Part shown: positions 1 through 15,000 of the stretch, one piece after another
How the letters are laid out: each line of letters begins with the position of its first letter
Position numbering within the stretch: position 1 is the first letter of the stretch
Assembly: GCA_021613335.1 (NCBI GenBank)
Contig: JAJTWR010000266.1
Span: 172,001-236,000, forward strand
Source: Whitmania pigra
Lineage: Eukaryota; Annelida; Clitellata; Hirudinida; Haemopidae
Direction: 5' to 3'
Length of the DNA stretch: 64,000 nucleotides
Program-made: the position numbers and the translations under genes
Notes under the pieces: generated by a model
What the model was told of the DNA's origin: nothing
The model's database searches: none
What the model saw: only the letters and a program-made list of their open reading frames with translations

Positions 1-46
1 TTTTGTAAATAAATCACTGATATCATGTGATAATAAGTATAATGAC

Positions 47-3000
47 CTTAAGGTGTCCCTGACTTTCTTCATCTCCATATGTAGGCCTTGATCTTACAGC
101 TTCTATAATCTGTCCATCCTTGTCCCATTGAAGGTAAGGCGTAGGTTCTCCCACTGCTAGGCAGTTCAGCATTACCCATGAACCGGCTGGGATGGTGGTG
201 TTCTTGGGGGATACTTTGAACTTAGGTCTAACTATTAAATAAATATTTATTTTAGATATGCGGCGATGTGGCACTGTCGATCAAATGTAGACGTAATCCG
301 ATTTTTGCTAACCGACAACTTGAATGTAAATACTGGCGTTGATGTAGCCCTGTTCCTCATTGGACGCCAAACACATGTAATGCCCCTCGTCTTCTCTGTT
401 CACTCCGTCAAATGTCAGAGATCCGTCAGAAGACTGGCTCACATGATCAGGAAAGGTCGAGACCCAACCTTGACCTTTGACCGCTGCATCATCTGATTCC
501 ACAAACTGTCGGATGGACACAGCTTCACCTTTGAACCAATTTATAGTTGGAGTGGATTTGCCCTCTGCTCTGCAGGGTATTGATGATTTGGAGTGCAGTT
601 CCAGCTTAGCGTTCACTGGAATGGGTCTGAACTTGAGCTGTTCTATATCAACAACAAAAAAAATAATAATAAAATAATAATAACAGAATCAGTGAATCAG
701 TGCTGACATAACATCTAACGCTAAGTATAAACTTACTTCAAAAGTGCAAAACTCACTTTCGACATAAAGGCGGGCACTGGGTGAGATAACCTTTGGGTAG
801 CCAATGGTGCTTAGGGAGCAGGCATAGTTGCCTTCATCAGAACTTGTAACGTCGTTGACGCGAAGAGCAGTTCCATTCTGTTCAAACTTTTTGTCTTTAA
901 ACTGGCAAATATAAATTCTAACTGGTTACATTGAAATTACAATGTGCACTTATAATCACACTATATTATATAGAATTGGATTTTCTAACAGTGGCAACTT
1001 AATAGTAATTTATTGGTCCACAAACATCGACAGGGAAATCATCCTTGACCCACGTAATTGTGGTTATTGGAAAGACCGATCCAGAATATTTGCAGTCAAA
1101 CTGAGCCCAACTACTCTCGATAGCTCTTGTGCTCAGAGGAGGTAAACTGATCTTGGGAAGGACTGAGGGATAGATTTGATTACTATTTTATTATTTGATG
1201 TCAATAGCATAATATATATAAAATTATACTATTTATAACATTTTCATTCACAAAATGATTTTTCTACATTTGAAAATGTTATTAATAGTTCAGAACTTTT
1301 GTTACAATATTTATATGCTTGTCCTCTTATTTTGAAACAAGGCATTCCCAATGAATAAAACTAATAATTTCACCACTATCTAATTATGTTCCTTAATATT
1401 TGTTACCAATCCTGTTCTTTTACAAATTGAACATCACGACAGTATGATGTGCCCAGATGATCTAATGGCTATGATTTCGCCTCTCATGATAGATATTTGT
1501 ATGCTTGTCCTTATTTTGAAACAAGGCATTCCCAATGAATAAAATTGCTTTGTTAAAAAATATTAAAGCGACGTAAAATTAGCTATAAAAAAGTTACCAG
1601 ATGTTACTATCCAAACGGTGTATTTGTAAATGCCAGCCATGTTTTCAGCTATGCACGTGTAGTTCCCGGAGTGACCTTCTTGTAAATTGGTTAGGACAAG
1701 AGTCTTATTGGCTGACTTTACATGACTTGACCTATTTCCTATCTCCTGTCCGTATGGATTTTCCCATCTGTTTGGCAAATCATTGGTTTGCTTGAAATGG
1801 TTTGATGATTATGAGGCTTGCGATAATTACACAACGAAAATATACCTCAAAGTTGGTGAAGGTTTTCCCTCTGGGGCAAGGCATGTTATTTCTCCCCTGC
1901 CGTGGATTGGTATGACGTAACTTATTGGCTGATCAAGAGGTCGAGGTTCAAACGATTTAGGGGTCAACTCACGGAGATCTAACGTTTGGAAAGTTTATGT
2001 TTATTGCAGTTTAAAAAAAAAGGTGGTCTCATTAATCTCCACTTACAGGCCAACTGTAGTCGAATAGCAAAATATCTCGCTGTAGGTTTTGATGATAAGG
2101 AGTTTAAAGTTGAACAGAAGTACAATCCCTGATCACTATCTGAGACACTTTTTACAATAAGGCTACCATTCTCCGAGAATCTAAACCTGGATGATTAATC
2201 ATAAACGAATAATTTTTTTAATTCTTTATAAATTTTTTGAAAATCATACTGAGCCGGGTAAAATATGGTGAAATATTTCATTAATGCATATCATCTCACT
2301 TCGAGTTTTCTTCAATGCTTGTTTTGTCAGATGAAAACCAAAACGTCTCGACGTCTTTGAATTGACAATACATTGTTGCATCATCGCCTTTCCTGACAGT
2401 GATCAATGATGAAAATGTTTCCGCCATCAGTTGGCCCGAACCTGATTGATCTATCAATCACTTCATCGTTCAATAACTCTATCAGACAATTTTGATATCG
2501 AAAAATTATAATTACTATAAACTTTATAGTTGAGCTTTCTTTGAATATCAACGAATAAATACGGCCTTTTAAATTTATGGGTTAAAACCAACCAGACAAA
2601 CTGAGAACAAAAGCATTGGCAAAGTCAGATTCTCCTGCCGGGTTTCTGCTCCTGCACGTGTAAATTCCTTCATCTGATGGAACCACCGATGCTATCCTCA
2701 GGCGATGCTTCAAAGGACGAATTCTGTCGCTTGCGAACAACCTGAGGATGCATAAAGCAACCATAAGGAATAGCAGAAAATAACATTTCTGATTGTAACT
2801 ATTTATCAATTTATTTAACTGCTTGGATTTGTGCCTTATTAAGACGGTCCATGAAATCAGTTTGTGCTTTACGTTTACGGTAAGGTTTGCGCGATGAAAG
2901 ATCAATTTTCAGTCATAATTTAGTGGAAAAACGTTGAATGCATATTCGCTACTTAAAATATAGCACCAATATGTCGCAACGTCATTGTTAAAAAGCATTT

Positions 3001-5794
3001 ATTTAAAGTTACAATTTATAGTTTAAATCCATCAAACCTTGCATAATTTTTGTAAAAATCTATCGCGGGTTCTGGTTCTCCAAGAGAGGAGCACTTTAAA
3101 ATGAATTCCCCTTCCTTATTCAGGTCGCCACTTTCTGGTTTTATAACCTGCAGTTCGATCTTCTCATCGATCCCTTAATTAAGTTACATCTCGTTACGTG
3201 ATTTATTCGTATTTATTTATTACTAAATAACGTATTAAGTTCTCGAAATTATTGAATAAATTTTTTAATGATGTGAATTAAGATGTACGGAAATAGATTA
3301 TATTTTTAATGAATTAAGTGTTACATTCATGAATATTATTATTATTAAGTAGAAACATGTAAATAAATAGAAATTAAATCTCAGAAATATTTGATAAAAT
3401 TAACTTATTTCTAATAAGCGTTAATAATGTGTTAGACATCTCTTACATTGGACCGTCAGCTTAGCTCCTGTGCTTCTGAGGGCTATTCCCGTGCTGATGT
3501 TGTTTGCAATGCAGGTGTACATCCCTGAATCCAAATGTCTGTCGGCTCTTAGTATCACCAGGTCACTTCCGTCCTGGTAACGTCTGCTTTGATTTGCTAC
3601 CTTCGTAATTAATTAGCATATGACTAATTCTATTAAACTCACAAGTTGATTATGCGAGGATTAAAAGTGCTACATAAATACTTTTAGATTCACATTCAGA
3701 ATATATGCGAATGTATGCGCTACATTTTATTTTTACAACACGAATTTCTCTAATAATAAAATACTATTATTAACCGTTGTTAATAATTGTTGACCATTCG
3801 GAACAGCATATTTGCCCAATAACCATCATACCTGCTTGCCATTGACGAGCCAATTGAAGGTGATGTTCCTCCTATTGGAAACGTCACATCTCAGTCTGAC
3901 CTCTGACCCTTCAATGACTTCTTGGTCTACCGGAGCAGGGTCGAAATAAAAGCTATCGAGTAGTCCGGAACTTTTGGCTGGAAAAATGGATTTTTTTTAT
4001 TTTAATTATATTATATTGTCTAGTAGTATTACTAAGCTGTTACTATTACATGTTAGTTTTCTTATCGCCATATGTTTCAATGCATCTTGTGATTTAATTA
4101 ACGCTTATTTTAGCATTCATCATATCACATATTGTTACTTTAAAGCTGATGCTGTTACATTTCAGTATGCAACAATTGTACGATTGTTAGGATTCACTTT
4201 AATGCTTATTTGAATATTTGTTTTTTATTACACAGACTTCAAACGGCACCTTGACAATAAAAACTAGTAAAACTATGAAACGACTCAATTCGATGTTCTA
4301 ACGAGATATGCAAATTCATCTTTTATGAATTCGTTACAAACATAAATGAAATTTATAAAATAATTTGTCATCAGTTCGTATCATGCCATCGAAGAAGACT
4401 TATTATTTAAAATATGATTTAAAATGTAGCAAAGTGAGAATAACTTCAGATTTATTCTTAATAGCTTACTCAGTGACTTCCAACTATTAACTGGACAATA
4501 ATTAAATAATAACGTCCAGCTTACAGTCTATTCAACTTACGCTAAAATATTTGTTTTTATTTTTTTTTAATATAAAGTCAAATTTTAAAATTGCCGATCA
4601 ATGTTCCGAAATGATTAATTATTGGTATGGCACTCTGTGATTTTGAAATTATGTATTCACGCAGTGTTCTTCTGTTGGTGAGGAGCAACAAAAATTCATG
4701 ACATCTAGAAGACACGCACCAATTATTTTCCTGTAAATTACACGAAGTGTTTCATAAGGTCTTGTTAATTAGATTCTTCTTTTATCGACATCAATCCACA
4801 CGCTGTTCATAAATCAAGTCAACAAACTCATTTAAATCCCTTGGGTTCGATTCTCTGCGGAGCCATTCAAATCGGAGACAAACTGCTTCTAAGGGGCTTC
4901 TTAATCCAATTGGTTGACTCCTTTCAAAGGCCAAATAGATTTCTAAACAACATCTCACTCATTCTGTCTAACGTTTAAATTTAGTTTCAGTTTTGCTAAA
5001 GTTTTAATGATAATTCGCTTTTAGACTACAAATAGAGATATTTTGAGCGAAGCCTTGACTCCATCAATCCACAGCGTTCTTCGGACTTTTCTTTGTTCCT
5101 TTTCCATCAACAAAACCAATCATCACTAAGCCCCCTTACTTCAGGATTCAAATCATTTTTATTTTTTTCAAAAGATACAGCGGGTGGTTAAATTATGAAG
5201 ATGGCCATAAAAACGACACAAACTTGGAGAACAGTTGATTCGGCAAGGAATTGTTCATGGGAGGTGTTGCTATCTTGATGTAGTTTTGAAGTTTTAACTA
5301 TCGAGCGTCAGTTGTAGGTCATTTCGCACTTCCAAGTTATGTTTCCCATGCCCACAACCATCATGCCGCAATCATCATCATTGGTATATCACGATTATAG
5401 CGTTATTTATTTTAAAGTAAAAAAGTATAATAAAAAAAATAAAAGAATAATAAATAGTAAATAAATCAAGATCGTTGCCATCACTTCTGATATTCTATTG
5501 GTGTAGACAAACATTAAGTAACATTATCTTTTATTGAAGGAAGAAACTTTTACTTCAAATAAATTATTTATCACAAAATAACAACACAAACATGAAATAT
5601 TTGTGGTTGTGGACTTAATGAGGTCATATTGCGTGTGGGAAAAGGAATGCGTGCAGCATAATATTTGTATGTGCTTATAATCCTCTTTATAATCAGATGT
5701 GTTTACATGCAGAGGGCTTACCTCCGATAAGACAGCTCCACGTCAACAGCACGATCAGCTTTACGACTCTGCCTTTTTCCGTTGGAAAACTCAT
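47..5794 (-). CDS. PTK7: PTK7-like receptor pseudokinase, extracellular part (partial)
   Basis: Thirteen exons on the minus strand, 5'->3': 5722-5794, 3832-3977, 3447-3600, 3038-3173, 2593-2741, 2300-2441, 2047-2186, 1846-1978, 1598-1767, 1026-1162, 757-901, 313-642 and 47-231. All junctions are GT-AG and close in phase, giving 680 residues. Exon 1 encodes Met, a basic stretch and a hydrophobic signal peptide. Exon pairs 2-3, 4-5, 6-7, 8-9 and 10-11 each encode one Ig domain (first Cys and Trp in one exon, the YxC Cys in the next). Exon 12 is a whole Ig domain and exon 13 starts the seventh. Seven Ig domains is the PTK7/Off-track layout, and QLKF, PTLRW and LQWDKDG are PTK7-like. PTK7 proteins are planar-polarity/Wnt co-receptors at the plasma membrane with an inactive kinase domain. 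The last Ig, the TM and the kinase domain lie beyond position 1, so the pseudokinase state cannot be checked here. Confidence 0.88.
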
Positions 5795-8700
5795 GTTGAC
5801 TCCCCGAGCAAGATATGTTTCAATTAAAATTACCGATCTTCAACAAATCCAATACTGCAGGCTAAAGGAAGTTGATACTTTGACAGCTTCTAGCAATACC
5901 TCGACTATTTGCTTCACTGGCCGGCGTTATCTCCAATTTTGCCTTAAGAACTCACCGCTTCGACCAATCCTGTTCCAACTGTCGGGAGGTGAAAGGAAAG
6001 ATGGTGCTGAAGAGAGAGAAAGTAACGACTGAATGCGAAGAAGAACGAAGTAGGACAAAGGAAGTGTTGTGCGTGTGTGTCACGAAAGATAATGAACAAA
6101 TGGGCGAGAGAAGAGGTCAGCTCATTAACATAATTACAATGCATTCACCTTGGAAAGAGCGTCTTAGAGTGAAATTGATGCGTCCAACATTAGCCCTTCC
6201 TAAGGAAACTCAGCATGCAATTGGCTGGCGAGTGGTTCAGATTCAAATCGATCTGACGCACAAAAGGTTAATACCGAGAAATGTCAGAGTTCGGATGGCC
6301 TTAATCTGATAGATATGACTTGCCCTGTCTAAGAGCGATTAATAAAGATTGGATTTAAATAACAATGGACCGAAAGGAGTTAATTAGAAATCAGTTAGCG
6401 ACTGATTATGGGCTCTTATCTTGCGAGTCGTGTCAAACATTTATGACGGACACAACATAATCTTCGTTTCAAACAAATATTTATTGTACAAATCGTTAGG
6501 ATACATGAATTTTATTCATTTAACATAGATTCCGTTATGTCCGCTATATCTATGTGAAGATACAAACATTGCAGCTTTAATGTTCCACTTTTATCTTGGT
6601 AGTAAACATGCATCGTGTTTCCAGGCAATTTTCTTCATGAGAACGTCTCAAGTGTTCTGAACTCCAGAAACCTTTTGCCTCTTGACGACTCCATTTACCG
6701 TGGCAGATTTACGAAACCAATTCAAACTTTAAAATGTGCATCTCTAACTTAAGACTGAATGTAAAAAGTAATGCAAATCTCTTTTAGGAAGAATTGGGTT
6801 TGGACGTCCAAGTTGATTGATAACTGTGTTGTAGTACAATTTCAACAAAGTCATCATTTTCTTTAAATCAGAAACAAATTTTGTTATCCCTCCTTTTTCT
6901 TCACCGAATTCTTGTTTAATGACTTGCAGATTCAAGAAGTTACCGCCAGAGGTCTGAGAAGGTGTTGAGTTCAATCAACTTCAAATAAAGTGATAATTGT
7001 TAGTATACTTATATTCATAGTAATTATAAAGTTATACGAAATTTCACCATTAAGCACCAATCGTATGGTCAAAATGCAATGTGAATCTTGCGCAGAATTA
7101 TATCAAAAATAGGTAGTCGTAATTAATGCATTTTAATTGTAATAAAAGCGTTATCAAATGATCATTTATTGATCATTTAAAAATGCAGTTCCTGTAAAAC
7201 GCAATAGTGGAATTTTACGACGACTTTATATTTACTCTGCCATTTACTTTAAGTCAAGCTGCTTGAGATAGGATGGAAATGCTTAACAACCACCAATGTT
7301 TGCTTGAACTGACAGATCGGCCATTAAGTGTAAATGTTTTCACCCCTGAGGGTGATGGTGACAAATTTCCCAGGGTAAGCTTATTGTGGTAAGTTTGACT
7401 GTGCTTTCTTCTTGCATCTCGATTCTTAAATTTCTCTAAGAAATTATGTCTTAGCCTTTCAGATCAGGTCTACTCGATAAGATTTGCTATCTTTTAATGA
7501 AGTCTTCGATAAGCAAAATCCGTTTGACCTGTCCGTCAATCTATCATAGGAACTGGGGATGTGATGCGCAATATGCACGATAGCAATGCAGCTGGCGAGT
7601 TTATCATCTATAATCATATTATTTAAGGTAATTATTATAAGACCATGTTCATTGTGATCACTATAAGATCATGTTCATCGTAATTATTAACACGTAAATG
7701 TATTCCTTAACATATTCTCTGCGTGTGAATCAATCAATTATTAATTAATCTTTGTTTAGAACATTATTATGACCATGGTTTATGTTGTGTATTGCTGTGT
7801 GAAATATATTTGTTTTTATGAAAAATGTATTGAAAACACATAATATTCATTACTTCGCAAGTTCACGTGCGATGTCATACAGATACCAATATTCAAAAGT
7901 TTAATAAACCAAAACTCAGGCAAAAGAGAAGCATTCTTAACCTGACGACTTGCTTAATTGTGGTCTTTGACCGATCTGAACACGTAAATGTTTCATTATC
8001 AGATATCTGACCAGATGGAAAGTTTGGTATTGATGATCTGTAGAAACGGCCATACGAGGAGAGCAACTCTCTCACAACTTGTGAAGATAAGTGACATGGA
8101 AAATCAGATTTATCATACAGACAGTTGTCTTCTTAATCCACTACAAGTAATATATTATGTTAAGATAATCGTAAAACTTGAATGTGATGGCTTATTGGGA
8201 CACGGGGCGATGAGGGCCATTTTTACTTCTAGCCACACAAAAGTCGGGTTGGCGAGGCAATCTGCTAATCAGGACTAGGGGCGATCTCTCCAAATGACGT
8301 CGATTCATCACTGTAAATGCGCGGCATAATTTGTGCTGAGTTTTTCTGCTAAAATTACTTTTTTTCTAATAAAATAAAATGTATTAAAAAAATGTTGCTG
8401 TAATTAAAAAACGTTGGCATGATTTTATTAAAGTAAATGTTTTTATAACAGTTACATATAAGCCAATAAAGTATTCATGAAATTGAAACAAGTCAGTAAG
8501 GAGTTACATTGTTACATTTTTAACGTTTTCAATAAATTGTTTAAAGTGTTTTAATAAATCGCTTCGATGTTCACATTTTAATACAATTTATTAAATTTAA
8601 AAACATTAATGCTAATTATTACATTTTAAAAGTTTAAACAATTTATTAAGCAATATTATCGAAAATTAGGTAGTAAGCAATCGAATAAATTTTTAACTTT

Positions 8701-9083
8701 TCACCGCCGGGACAAACTTTAGTTTAGTTTTGGTAGACGTATTATTCGATGAAGAGGGCTTCTTTAAAGTATTTGGTCATTTCTACACGAAATTATTGAA
8801 GGTATGCTTTTATTTTAAGGGATTTTAATAAGCATATTTACTAGAGGATTGTTTCAATTTTGTGTGAATGGCGGAATTGCCGCAGCAATTTATGGCGTGG
8901 TAGCTAAGCTAGGTGGTTGGACTTAAACTACCGACTTAAAATTCAAAGTTTTATACATTTACGGCGTTAACGTGCTAAATTGATTGTCTTTTATAAAATT
9001 ATTGAGTTTCTTCTCGCGAGTGGGCGCTATTTAAAGAATTTATTGTTATTACTTTTAGATCTGATTGATTTTTTTGAGCTACT
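5795..9083. other. Intergenic region between divergent PTK7 and NUP98 genes
   Basis: This 3.3 kb stretch separates two divergent genes and must hold both promoters and 5' UTRs. No protein family is recognisable. A minus-strand reading of 76 codons at 6744-6974 has fairly protein-like composition (ending near LPKRDLHYFLHS) but shows no convincing splice partners or motif. Short plus-strand readings at 5989-6309 and 7988-8278 look random. The segment 8340-8700 is very AT-rich. Confidence 0.5.
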
Positions 9084-12000
9084 ATGTTTGGCAAACCAAC
9101 CACAAGTTTGTTCGGTGCACCAGGAAATACTTCCTTTGGTATGTTTTTATTTAAGCTCCTAAATTCTGTTTCATTCTTAAAATTTGTGCGTTCATTTTAA
9201 TGCAGGCTCAAACACCTTTGGAACACCAAATAATGCAACCTTTGGTGGAGGTAATGACTCGAATTACGTGATATTTGTGTTACGGTTGCTAATTTTAATA
9301 CATCATGCTGAATTGTATAGCTATGGTATAGCTTTAAGTACAAACTGGATTTCAAAGGGCATGCAAAAATTCTGTTTTTTTTAATTAGGAGCCACTTTTG
9401 GATCTAGCCCCTTTGGGAGCTCTAATCAGCCAACATCGACTGGGCTCTTTGGGTCAACCAATCCCGCTGCCACGAGCTTGTTTGGCGGTGCTAACACATC
9501 CGCCTTTGGAACTTCTACAGGAAATAACGCCTTCAGTGAGTTTAAACATTGGTTATTGTACAGCGATCCTGTTAAAATCAAATTCGTAGATGAGATTTGT
9601 TAAGAAATTTCTTTACTCAATATATGATTGTGGATTTAATAAGAAAATGTCATTTCAAAGACTTTGCAGGAGGTACAGGCTTGCAGACGTCACAACAAAG
9701 TGCTAACCTCTTTGGTTCCAGTGCCTCTTCGGGTAAGCTTAATCAAGTTGCCTGCTTCTGTTTTTTGTTACTTGATAACAAGCATTTTAACTCTAGATAT
9801 GTATTTTTATAAAAATGTGTCATGTCAAAATATTATGGTTCTTGCAAGAAATATGACCTAAACTAACAAATTCAATGAAAATGTGCTGATGGTACTAACA
9901 GTGCATTGATGATGATGATTCCTCATTGATCATCATTGATAATGATTCTGTGCAAAATAAAAACAGGATATGCCTCGGGAACGGCGTCGTTGTTTGGCCA
10001 AGGGGCCCAACAATCGACCGGGTTCGGACAACCCGCTGGAGGCGGGATGAACCTCTTCGGAGGAGCCACGGCCTCGAACGCCCCGAGCTTTCTGGGTGGC
10101 CTCGGCAGCCAACAGAGCGGAACGACGATCAAGTTTGTTCCCGTGTCTGGGTCGGATGCGATGATGAAGGCCGGAACTTCCATCAACATCAGTACTAAAA
10201 TGTTCTGCATAACAGGCATGAAAGAGTATGAAAACAAGAGTTTTGAGGTTTGTAAAGTTGCTGAATTATAGTAATAATAATCACCATAAACTTGCAGATA
10301 TTGATGTCCATGAATGACATCTTTAATGATCTCCCTGTTTACATATGTGCAGATATTTTATTGGTCGTTAACTGTTAATATTAGGAGCTGAGATTTGAAG
10401 ATTATCAAGCAAATAGGAAGTCAGGTCCCACTCTTGGAGGAGGTTTTCTATCGACTTCTCAACAACAATCTCAACCTTCAGGTTTTGGAATGTTTGGGAA
10501 CCAGAACAAATCTGCCTTTTCTGGTGGGTGTTATTCCAAATAGGCCAGCAGCACATTTTCGATTCGGTTGATTTTTGGTGTGCAGGCACTGCCATGAGTG
10601 CGCTTAGCTTAGCACTCACTGTATAAATGATTACAAAAAGCACCTTTGGAGCTGTGCATATGGTGCTATATAAATGAAATACGTTTTTGGGTTCACACAA
10701 TTCTTGCAAGAACCACAATAATTGACATGACATCGGTGATCGATGGATGATAAATTATTTTAACATCTTTATTTGCTTCACTTAAAAGGCTTCACAACAT
10801 CAACTGCAGCCAGCACATCTCTGTTTGGGTCGAACTTGTCACAAGCCAAACCTATGTTTGGAGGAGCCACGACCACCACCACCGCTTCGAGCGGATTTGG
10901 TGGACTCTCGTCCGGATCGCCGTTCGGAGGAAACAAGGTTTGATTGGATGTGATTATTTTTGCTTTTAATAAGCCCGCCTTACTTTTAAATATAATCGGT
11001 AATTACGTCGACGATATCGCTCGTTAACATTTCCTCGAGCAGCCTGGCGGACTGTTTGGCACGACGGCAACCACGACGCAGTCGTCGTTTGGAATTTTTG
11101 GAACACAACCTCAGGCCAGCACTGCTTTTGGGCTCGGGTCTCAAAGCACTGTGAGTGAGAAATTCTTTGTTTTATTCAATATTTATGTTGCTCATTTCAT
11201 TATAAAATGCTAATACCGTTTGCTATACCCAGCCAATTAATGCCAATCAGAACGCAGGCGGAATCTTTGGCGCGAAACCTCTGAGCTTCGGTCAGACCGG
11301 TACGAGCTCGACCTTCACCTTCGGCACTGCACAGACTGCCCAATCGGGGTTGGGAGGTGCGTTCGGTGCCGGAACCTTTAACAAGACGGCCGCTTCCGGT
11401 GCCACCGGGTTCGGTCTTGGAACTCAGAATACTTCCTTGGGATTTGGAGGTTGGTTTTTCCAACATTCGTGTTACATTTTATCAATATTAAATATAAGTA
11501 AAGTAATTGCATTTGCCATTAAATATTTCTGCCGATTGAATGGTAATGACTAATGATAATGATAATGATGATTAATCATTGATTATACAAGAGTGATGCA
11601 CGTGCTAGTGTTATATATTTGTTGCATATGTTTTGTGCCATAGCAGGATTTGGGTCTACACCTTTGGGGTCCACGCCAGGATTTGGGGCCATTGGATCTT
11701 CAAACACCACTGGTTCTTTGTTTTCAAACCAACAGAAACCAGCTGGTTCTATTTTTGGAAATACGGCTACCTCGGGTATGTTTCTGCAGAGTTTTATTGT
11801 GTTTTAGAGTGTTACTCAAACAGAGTAACCACATCCGAGTAGCCAATGATTAACCATTTCTAACATTTGTTCATCAATATTAACAAAGGTCTCAATATAA
11901 GTACAAGTACAAGTACAATTTCTACCCAACAAGGCTTTGGTCTGGGAGGGGGCTTGGGAAACACCACCCTGACCACGGGAGGTCTCGGTGCTGCCAATAC

Positions 12001-15000
12001 TGGGACCCTCGGCACGGGAATGTTTGGGGCCGGCACCTGTTTTGGAGGTCAAACACAACAAGTGCAACAGCAGCAGCAGAATACAGAGTTGTTGATGCTA
12101 CTCGAGCAACAAAAACAGATCCAGCATCATATTGCTGCACTCAATGCCTCACCTTATGGAGATAATCCTCTCTTCAAGAATCTTCTTGCAGTAAGTTTGT
12201 ATATTTCGTAATGCTTTGAGTACGGCGACTTGCAATTGTACAATTTTTAGGATCCATCGAGGCAGAACGAGCTGCTGAAACCGACCAATCCAATGGCACA
12301 ACAGACTTTGTTGTCCACCCAACTGAGATACAAGCACTCTCAGGATAGACCTGCCATTAAGACTGTGCCACTTACGGACAGGACCGAAAAGGTGAGCACC
12401 ATTTTATGAGTTCTCTTTTGCTAATATGTAATGACGCCCTTTGAGAATAATCTTTGCAAGCTGCATCAAGTTCCTTAAATTTAAACAACATTTTTATGAA
12501 CCGAAGTCACTGCTGTTCGATTGCTTGGACGACGACGCCCCTGGAAGTGGAAATCAAAACCAGAACTTGGAGGAGACTTTTGTTCCACGAAAGAATTACA
12601 AGTACCTCGACGTCAAGAGCATTCTTCAACAGCAGCAGACCTACAACAACATGAAAGAAGCGCTCGACCAATCTCGAACCGGCTCGCCTCAGCCCTCGGC
12701 CAACGTGCTCGATGGAAACAGGAGGAGTCCGATCGTCATTGGTCCCAGCAACGGGTTTGAATTTTCGCTCGTCACAAATGATCTCTTTAATAATAACATT
12801 AATTAATTTGTAAAACTCCAGGTGCATAAATTTATTAATATTCAATGTTGATCTGCTTTTCATAATTTATATGTTAGCTACAACTTTTATAATTACGATG
12901 TAAATATATATTGGTTTTTCTACTTCCTATTTTCTGTCTATCATGTTGTTGCATTTGTATTTTGTTAATCCTATGTGGTTGATATCATCTTAAAAATTAC
13001 AGTCGCTAAATACTTTTTTTACTTTCAGTGATTTTGGACAACTTGGTCGCAGCAGTGTGAGAACAAAATCGAGGCATGATCTTGAAGACTCAAGATATGA
13101 TGGGTATTGTAAATCAATGATATTAAGATGTGATATTATTATATTATTTTATATGTAAATGATATTGGTATACGATGGACATTTGAAGTCGATGATGTTT
13201 TGTGGTGTTGGTGCGTTTAATGATGGAGAATGTAATGTTGATGCCAGGAACCCATTGAACAACACGATGGATGAACTCATCCCAAAGAATGTTCGTCCCT
13301 TGAACTTAGCAGAACATGATGACCATCACAATGTGAGTTGCTGATTGTTAATGAATTGCATCTTATTTATTTACTTCAATATTCTATTGCAACTGCGCGT
13401 AATTGTTGTTTATTACTTAATAAGTTAATCTACATGGACTGCCTGAGCAAACAAATCATTAAACATTAAGCAATTAAGCAAACGTTTTATGTTTTATACA
13501 ATCATCTTATCGTCAGTCTGTTCCTACCAATGGTATGATGGCTGTCCATGTCTCTCCAAAGACTTCCCACCTAGCTGGAGTGGTGTTGACTCGACCCGAT
13601 TACTTCACCCTTCCGTCCCTGGAGGAGATGGAAGGATTGATGAACGAGGACGGAAAGTGCATCGTCCGAGACCTCGTCATCGGTCGGGAAGGATACGGAA
13701 ACGTGCTCTTTCCCGGAGAAACAGATGTTACTAACCTGAACCTTGATGAATTGGGTGAGTGAATGGAGATAAAGATTATACATTGATTTTACAGAAAAGA
13801 TTAAAAATATATTTAATGAGGTTAATGATGTAAAAGTATAATGTGCTATGACATTCATGGCTACATGGCCATGTAAAGATAATGATAATCGTCACAATAA
13901 AACAATTAATCTCTGCAGTGCACTTCCGTCGCAAGGAGATCGAGATTTACCCAGACACCACCAAGAAGCACCCCAGAGGTGAGGGGCTCAACAAGAAGGC
14001 CCAGGTCACACTGGACATGGTTTACCCCATCGATAAGACCACCAAGCAACCGATCACCGTGAGTCTTTTGGATTGTCCGACCGATCGTCGTCGTTGCCGA
14101 CGTTAAGCATGTTGTTGTTGTTGTTATTGCACGTCAGGATTATAACCGCTTGATGAGCATGGGATTCGTGGAAAAGTTGGAGAGAAAATGCATCAGCATG
14201 CAGGCCAAGTTTGTGGAGTACAGGCCGGAGACTGGATCTTACGTCTTCATTGTGAGTGGAATAATTTACAAAGAAGAATTATTTATTAGTAGATCGGTGG
14301 ATGGTTATTGTTTGATTCTGACAAATAATTAATGACATCAACTTTTTCCACAGGTTGATCACTTCTCGAAGTACGGGATGCTCGACGATTCGGACGATGA
14401 TGAGGAATTGGTGGAAGGTGCAAAGAAGACCGGAGTTGATCAACTCGGAAAGGTGAAGTGGAGACATTGATACTAACTATCATCTTGAGAGAAATCTATT
14501 GGCAATAAACATCTTCAATAAGCATTGTGACTTACACATGCATTGTGGCTGCTGTGGTTACAAATTCTGTTATAAATTGTTATTAAAGTTTCACTATGTC
14601 TGTATGTATGTTGATGGTTCAACGACCCAAACAATAATTGTGTAACAAGCAGAAGTGTGATTTATTGCAGTCTTTGTTCATTAAGATTCAGTAAACTTTC
14701 CAGTTTTAATGAAACATTCAATCGAACGTAACAAACATTCCTCAGAAACCCCTCCAGCAACAAGCACAACCGGTCGGAACTCCGAAGAAAACGGCAAAAG
14801 AACAGCCTAAACAGCTCTTTGCAACTCCAATTCAACCGGTTCGACATGCCCACTTTATGAAGAACGGCGATGAAGACGACGAGGATATGACCTGCGATGA
14901 TGAAGATGACAAATTTCAGAGGCTCACAAAGAGGGTGAAGGTCACTCCATATCCTAAAATGGGTAAAAGCGGTTAAAATGTGTTTGAAAATGTTTTATGA

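Noticed and set aside
4840..4880. tRNA B-box-like GGGTTCGATTCTC
   Set aside because: No matching A-box upstream and no stem pairing.
6744..6974. 76-codon minus-strand reading with protein-like composition
   Set aside because: No motif recognised and no partner exon with matching phase; kept only as a note in the intergenic entry.
9923..10237. 104-codon minus-strand reading
   Set aside because: Shadow of the NUP98 GLEBS exon, whose plus-strand frame matches the family exactly.
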